From positions 124,001-188,000 of the forward strand of contig RDXN01000033.1 of NCBI GenBank assembly GCA_004292855.1: a stretch of DNA of 64,000 nt, given 5' to 3'. Numbering within the stretch: the stretch's first letter is position 1; every line of letters starts with the position of its first letter. The stretch is from Cytophagales bacterium (GTDB lineage: Bacteria; Bacteroidota; Bacteroidia; Cytophagales; Spirosomataceae). Below are positions 59,587 to 64,000 of the stretch, piece after piece. The notes under the pieces are model-generated. The model searched no databases. It saw only the letters and a list, made by a program, of their open reading frames with translations, and was not told the origin of the DNA. A program made the translations under genes and the position numbers.

Positions 59587-60294
59587 ATGCAAACGATTGA
59601 AAGTCAAAAGGCAATGCCTTTAAAAAAAACGCTGGGCGTGCTCATTGGTTTCCCCGTCATCGCGACACTTATTTCTTTATTACTGTTAAATCGCACCTTG
59701 CTAACGGATCTGGGAGTCGACTTTTCCAATACGTTTCGGATTATTGTTATTGGTTGGTATATAGCTCAGCTATTCATTCTCTCAAAAATTCTACGTAGCG
59801 AAGGCTGGTCGTGGCAAGACATCGGCTATTCTCTAAATACCCGGAAAACCATGTACTCCGTCTTGGGCTATTTGGTCTTCACAGTCGGGTTGTTGGTATT
59901 GATTGATTACACCTTGGCTAACTCAGTTGTTGATAGTGAAAAACTCAAATCCATAGTTGGGTTGAGTCCTGTAGACACAACAGGAAGGATAATTTTTATA
60001 GTTCTGGCGTTTGTGGCAGGGATATCAGAGGAGTTTGTCTATCGCGGTTTCGCTATCAACGCACTGATTGCCAATAAGGTAAATAAATGGATTGCTGTAG
60101 TGATGGCGTCTGTTCCCTTCTTTTTTCAACATGGGATTAAGGCCTATCAGCTTACGTGGGGCACCTGGTATTTCGCTTGGGGTGTTGTGTTTGGGTGTCT
60201 CTTTCTGCTGTTGAAGAACCTGAACGTAAACATCGTTATACACTGGCTGGTGATACTTTCTGCAATGGTAGCTATTCTACAGGCAGTGAAGTAG
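59587..60294 (+). CDS. CPBP family intramembrane glutamic endopeptidase
   Basis: 235 residues from the ATG at 59587 (MQTIESQKAMPLKKTLGVLI). Seven to eight TM helices. Motifs: EE-x3-R in GISEEFVYRGFAINAL, FFFQHGIKAY with His, and a late His (NIVIHWLVILS). Only about 25 percent like the CPBP protein at 36962 by eye, so the two are not recent duplicates. Paired with a Crp regulator, in AT-rich DNA. Function may be peptide or membrane protein processing. Confidence 0.84.
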   Translation: MQTIESQKAMPLKKTLGVLIGFPVIATLISLLLLNRTLLTDLGVDFSNTFRIIVIGWYIAQLFILSKILRSEGWSWQDIGYSLNTRKTMYSVLGYLVFTVGLLVLIDYTLANSVVDSEKLKSIVGLSPVDTTGRIIFIVLAFVAGISEEFVYRGFAINALIANKVNKWIAVVMASVPFFFQHGIKAYQLTWGTWYFAWGVVFGCLFLLLKNLNVNIVIHWLVILSAMVAILQAVK

Positions 60295-60342
60295 ATCTAA
60301 CAGGAGCTGCAACAACTACTCCACTGCGATTTCGTTGATCTT

Positions 60343-62124
60343 TTACATCACCTCTGCTTGTCCAACGTGCGCCTGCTGATGTTGCCACATCTCCTGGAAG
60401 ATCGGGCTGTGTTGACGCAGATAAACAAACGTGCCCTCGTCAACAATGTGGCCGTTTCGCATCACATACACATAGTCGAAGAGCGGGAGCAGGTGGAGTC
60501 GGTGGAGGGTTGAGACAACGGCTTTGTCGGCAAACTCGGCCAGCATGCGGTGGTACACGTCGAACTCGGTTTTGGGGTCGACGCTGCTCGTGGGTTCGTC
60601 GAGTAGCACGATATCGCTCGTGCGGGCGGCCAACACGCCACGGGCCAGAGTCAGCCGTTGTTTTTGCCCCCCCGACAGGTTCAACCCCTTCTCCTGAATA
60701 TCAGTGTCGAGGCCGTTGGGCAGGTGTCCTAAAACGTCAGTGAAGCGGGCCACGGCACAGGCTGCCTGTATCTCGTCGTCGGGAAAGGGCAGGCCGAGGG
60801 TGATGTTGTAACCCACGGTATTTTCAAAAATTTCGGGGTCTTGCGGCAACAGCGTGACCGAGTTAGCCAGCAGGCTCAGACCAGCCCCAAACTCGCCATC
60901 CACCAATACGTCGGGGGTAGTGTCGGGCACGTAAAGGCCTCGTAATAAGGTCAGCAAGGTGCTTTTGCCGCTGCCGCTCTCGCCGATCAGGGCCACCCGA
61001 AGGCCGCGTTCGAGCCGGATCGACACGTCTTGTACCCCCGCCCGGCGGCTCACCTGCCCCGGTCGGAGGGTGTACGAGAACGACAGGCGATTGATGTCGA
61101 TTCGCTGCCAGTGTTGGGGAAGCGTATCGGCAACGGCCTGCTCGGTGTGGTCGTAGGTCTCGCCAATGCCCCGCGCCGTTTGCACGTCGGTGTTGAACTG
61201 CACAATCTGCGTGTATTGCCAGGCAACGTCGACAAATACACTCGTGAAGTTGTTGACATAGCCGATCAGAGCCACCAACCCGCCCACATAAAACACGGTG
61301 CCGGGCGTATAGTGTTGCCACACGTAGCCGAGCGTAATAACCGCGTAGATCAGGGCTACTAACATACTCGCCACAAACCACTTCCACTCGTTGATGCGAA
61401 TATTACTCCGAAACGGCCCGAATGTGTCGAGCACCTTACCCATCAGGTTCGTTTGCATCTGCCGCTCAAGCCGGAGCGTGATCACCGTCACGATGTTCGA
61501 CAGGCTATCGAATAAGGTCGAGGAAACCACGTGTTCGCGTTCGTTGGTTTCTTCTAGGGTGCGGATAAAGGGCTTGTCGAAGGTCATAATCACCCAAACC
61601 GTCAGCACCCCCAACCCTACACCGACCAGCCCGAAGGCCGGTGAAAAATAAAGCATGGCCCCAAACGAAAACAGGCATTTGAGTAGGGTGTGCAGATAGG
61701 TGAAGCCACTTTGGAAAAAAGCTTTTAGGGCGTCGTAGGCCTTACGAATGCGGTTGATCGTTGCCCCACTATGGTGTTCTTTATGCCAGCGAACGGGCAA
61801 GTGCAACGTTTGATGGTATAGCTCATCCAGAAAGTTGCGGCTCAAATGAAACGCCAGTTCGCGTTCATAAATACGGGCCGGACCATGAAAGCACCATTCA
61901 ATCACTTTGAGGGCCATAAATGCCCCGGCGTATTGCCAGCAGGTGGTTAAGATGTCAGCTTGTTTGGCTTGAATCCCGCTGATGAACCAGCCGAACAGCA
62001 GCGGGTGCATAGCCCCGGTTAAGTTGGCCCCCAGAAAGAGAGCATACACCAGTACAAACTGCCGTTTCTGTTGGCGGGCGTAGTGCCAGGCCGTGCGAAG
62101 GAGGGATAGGTACGGATTATTCAT
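60343..62124 (-). CDS. ABC exporter, fused permease and ATPase
   Basis: 593 residues from the Met at 62124 (MNNPYLSLLRTAWHYARQQK). Six TM helices (about 20-320) and a C-terminal NBD: Walker A GESGSGKSTLLTLL, signature LSGGQKQRLTLARG, Walker B DIVLLDEPTSSVDP, H-loop STLHRLHLL. Works as a homodimer or heterodimer exporting lipids, peptides or drugs; the substrate is unknown. The EHHSGATINRIRKAYDALKA region is the usual coupling helix zone. Upstream are a repeat and the glycosyltransferase gene on the same strand. Confidence 0.92.
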   Translation of the reverse strand: MNNPYLSLLRTAWHYARQQKRQFVLVYALFLGANLTGAMHPLLFGWFISGIQAKQADILTTCWQYAGAFMALKVIEWCFHGPARIYERELAFHLSRNFLDELYHQTLHLPVRWHKEHHSGATINRIRKAYDALKAFFQSGFTYLHTLLKCLFSFGAMLYFSPAFGLVGVGLGVLTVWVIMTFDKPFIRTLEETNEREHVVSSTLFDSLSNIVTVITLRLERQMQTNLMGKVLDTFGPFRSNIRINEWKWFVASMLVALIYAVITLGYVWQHYTPGTVFYVGGLVALIGYVNNFTSVFVDVAWQYTQIVQFNTDVQTARGIGETYDHTEQAVADTLPQHWQRIDINRLSFSYTLRPGQVSRRAGVQDVSIRLERGLRVALIGESGSGKSTLLTLLRGLYVPDTTPDVLVDGEFGAGLSLLANSVTLLPQDPEIFENTVGYNITLGLPFPDDEIQAACAVARFTDVLGHLPNGLDTDIQEKGLNLSGGQKQRLTLARGVLAARTSDIVLLDEPTSSVDPKTEFDVYHRMLAEFADKAVVSTLHRLHLLPLFDYVYVMRNGHIVDEGTFVYLRQHSPIFQEMWQHQQAHVGQAEVM

Positions 62125-62236
62125 GAAACAAGCTACGGACAACGGCCTATAGAAGCAGTGTGCTACAAAGTTCACTAGAAACTCTGTCAACATACATGCC
62201 TATAAACCGTGTTGTAGCTTGTTTAATGAAAATTTC

Positions 62237-62334
62237 ACCACCCCCTGACCCCCTCCTAAAACAAGAGGGGGGAGATCTCCAAAGGAGACTCTTGCGGTTC
62301 CCCCTCCTGTTTTAGGAGGGGGGCAGGGGGTGGT
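62237..62334. repeat. 35-bp inverted repeat (accaccccctgaccccctcc family)
   Basis: Arms 62237-62272 and 62300-62334 are complementary with about three differences, centre 27 bases. It fills the gap between the glycosyltransferase stop and the ABC gene. It is related in style, but not in sequence, to the cctcaccccctg repeat at 41641. Confidence 0.88.
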
Positions 62335-62335
62335 C

Positions 62336-63556
62336 CTACTGCTCAAACATAATCTCCGCATGCGCCCGAATATGTTTGTTCATGTCGGACCAGGTTTTGT
62401 TCCAGGAACTTTCGGCCAGAAGCGTGTCGATAGCTTGCCAATCGGTGGGGTGTTGCCCGGCCAAAGCGCGTCCAATAGCCTGCTCAAAGGCGTGGGCGTT
62501 GTCGGCAACCTGCACATAATCGGCAGAGCCGTAGGTGCGTACCACGTCGCGGATGGGGGTTGACACCACTGGCAAACCCGCCGAAAGATATTCAGGCGTT
62601 TTGGTTGGGCTAATGAACCGGGTCGATTCGTTCAGCGCAAACGGCAGAATCGCCACATCCCAGTTACTGAAATACCGGGGCAGTTGCTTGTAATCTTTCA
62701 TGCCCAGATAATGCACGTTCGGGCCGTGGGGAAGGCTGGCGGGGTCGATTTTAACGATTGGACCAAGCATGATAAACTGCCAATCGGGCCGACGTTGCGC
62801 CAGTTCGGCGATCAACTCCCGGTCGAAACGCTCGTCGATCACTCCACTGAAACCAATACGCGGATGGTCAATACTCTGCTGATCGTCGGGGTCGGGGAGT
62901 TTGGCGCGGGCTGCCGCAAAGTGGTTGTAGTCGATGCTACTCGGAAAGGCAAAAACCGAACTGTGCTTGTTGCGCTTGGCTTCATACAAACTGTAGCCAC
63001 CCGTAAACATCACAGCCGCCTGACTCATGAGTTCCTTTTCCTTGTCAATCAGTTCGCGGGGAGCACCCAAAAATGCCGACAGTTCGTCCATACAATCGTA
63101 AACCGTCAGGGCAGGTTTAAGATGATCGGTAAACAGCAAGGCCATTGGGGTGTAGTACCAGGCGATAAAATCCGTAATCTTTTCGCTTTCAATTAGTTCG
63201 TCAACTAGCTGACGCTGGTACTGTAGAAATTCTTCGTGTGAAATACCGTGCGGTAGATGAGGAACGACGATGGTCAAGTTATCGCTTTGGCGACAGACAT
63301 GCGCCCGGAGTTCATCGCCCCAAATGGGTTCTTCAACATAATAAACACGATAGGTTTCACTGGCACGTGTCATTAGGTGCTGAGGCCTCTGGTACACAAA
63401 ATTCCAGCGCAGATGGCAGAAACAGATAAGCGTTTGAGGCTGCTCTTTCGCTATCTTACTAGTTGCGGGAATGGAGATCCCAAGTTGGCGTGAGGCACTA
63501 TCGTTTTGTACAATTGCTTCAGTTGACGTAAAGCCCAAGTAATCTGGAAATTTCAT
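62336..63556 (-). CDS. Glycosyltransferase family 1-like protein
   Basis: 406 residues. GT-B fold: N-terminal acceptor part FCHLRWNFVYQRPQHLMTRA; central linker VYDCMDELSAFLGAPRELID; donor part HPRIGFSGVIDERFDRELIA, followed by NVHYLGMKDYKQLPRYFSNW and the ligand loop ESTRFISPTKTPEYLSAGLP (E-x7-E region). This subgroup often sits in exopolysaccharide or glycolipid loci and transfers from UDP- or GDP-sugars. The first 40 residues are polar and poorly conserved in type. Confidence 0.88.
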   Translation of the reverse strand: MKFPDYLGFTSTEAIVQNDSASRQLGISIPATSKIAKEQPQTLICFCHLRWNFVYQRPQHLMTRASETYRVYYVEEPIWGDELRAHVCRQSDNLTIVVPHLPHGISHEEFLQYQRQLVDELIESEKITDFIAWYYTPMALLFTDHLKPALTVYDCMDELSAFLGAPRELIDKEKELMSQAAVMFTGGYSLYEAKRNKHSSVFAFPSSIDYNHFAAARAKLPDPDDQQSIDHPRIGFSGVIDERFDRELIAELAQRRPDWQFIMLGPIVKIDPASLPHGPNVHYLGMKDYKQLPRYFSNWDVAILPFALNESTRFISPTKTPEYLSAGLPVVSTPIRDVVRTYGSADYVQVADNAHAFEQAIGRALAGQHPTDWQAIDTLLAESSWNKTWSDMNKHIRAHAEIMFEQ

Positions 63557-63688
63557 GTATCGGAAACGGTTTAATCGTCTGTAGTTATACCAGTCTAAAC
63601 TACTATACCAACCTACTGTACAATATGGGTGTTTGGCTTCATTGAGTAAACTGAGCCAATGGCCCCGTGTATATATAACGGAGAAAAA

Positions 63689-64000
63689 TTAGGCGTAATT
63701 AGCTAGAACGGACTCTACTATACGGTCGGCCCCTACGTCATGTTGGGTAAGTAATCGGATCGGCCACTGCTCGCGTAAACGGGCGGCTTCCAGCAGTGCT
63801 GAGCCGCGCAAACCGCGTTCGTAACCAGCTAAAACGTTACCAACAATGTCTTCCAAATACTGCAACTTACGCGCTACGGCTGCTTTTCCGCCTTTCAGAA
63901 CGGGATTATGCCCACAAAACACCGTGTCGAAGTCGAGTTTGAGAATGGCCCGCGTCGACTCGATCATGTGCCGGATGTTCTCGCCCCGCCGAAATATTTT
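63689..64000 (-). CDS. MBL-fold metallo-hydrolase, C-terminal part only
   Basis: The last 103 residues are visible (…RRGENIRHMIESTRAILKLD). LDFDTVFCGHNPVLKGGKAA contains the C-terminal metal-ligand His of the metallo-beta-lactamase fold (GHNP). The rest is a helical tail, HDVGADRIVESVLANY. The N-terminal HxHxDH motif would be outside the window. Substrate unknown. Confidence 0.75.
   Translation of the reverse strand, partial: KIFRRGENIRHMIESTRAILKLDFDTVFCGHNPVLKGGKAAVARKLQYLEDIVGNVLAGYERGLRGSALLEAARLREQWPIRLLTQHDVGADRIVESVLANYA

Noticed and set aside
36962-60294. The two CPBP genes as a recent duplication
   Set aside because: Sequences differ throughout apart from the motifs, and base composition and regulators differ.

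Overview
The window looks like chromosomal DNA of a Bacteroidota member of the order Cytophagales, most likely family Spirosomataceae (Spirosoma, Rudanella, Fibrella and relatives). Evidence: a SusC/SusD pair, a GldE homologue beside ssb and mutY, TAnnTTTG-type -7 promoter elements, frequent absence of Shine-Dalgarno sites, an Rne/Rng RNase next to a 29-residue AURKAIP1/COX24-type protein, and a six-domain ribosomal protein S1. The genus is an inference.

Layout. 0-5.6 kb: partial purF, a lipoprotein gene on a mirrored promoter pair, ilvE, a membrane protein with a TerB-like tail, and a PhyH-type dioxygenase. 5.7-12.1 kb: a conserved housekeeping block with gldE-ssb-mutY on the minus strand and HU, a TPR protein, a bS22-like mini-gene and rng on the plus strand. 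12.1-12.6 kb: a degraded transposase remnant. 12.6-21 kb, minus strand: an exported M20 peptidase, manA, a TPR protein, a zinc-ribbon coiled-coil protein, Nif3 fused in frame to a four-helix-bundle (S23/IVP) gene, and a GH20 hexosaminidase. 21-23.5 kb: a serpin and a subtilase. 23.6-25.6 kb: a three-gene envelope operon and tRNA-Asp. 25.8-34.9 kb: a LOV-like protein without its cysteine, TamB, tsaD, a MOSC protein, a UbiA-like protein and a sterol desaturase. 35-39.8 kb: a Crp regulator, then AraC, CPBP protease, a membrane protein and a variant Nramp, the last three tightly coupled. 39.8-45 kb: a mini TonB plug protein, SusD and SusC. 45-50.7 kb: an SdiA-regulated-type lipoprotein, a class A beta-lactamase-like protein, an outer-membrane protein, an acetoacetate-decarboxylase-like protein, a phosphoribosyltransferase, small proteins and tRNA-Cys. 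50.8-58.9 kb: rpsA, an HNH nuclease, a hexuronate group (DUF5009, uxaB, exuT-like) and a saccharopine-dehydrogenase-like protein. 58.9-60.3 kb: an AT-rich Crp/CPBP pair. 60.3-64 kb: an ABC exporter, a glycosyltransferase and a partial MBL-fold hydrolase.

The most unusual feature is the density of palindromic intergenic repeats: at least a dozen families. They often abut or overlap genes and appear to supply start codons, stop codons and, in one case, a signal peptide. One family (GTAGGCA heptads in inverted arms) occurs three times. One copy holds a four-helix-bundle gene of the S23/Avd superfamily between its arms and fuses it to Nif3, which makes it the best candidate here for an undescribed mobile palindrome/protein cassette.
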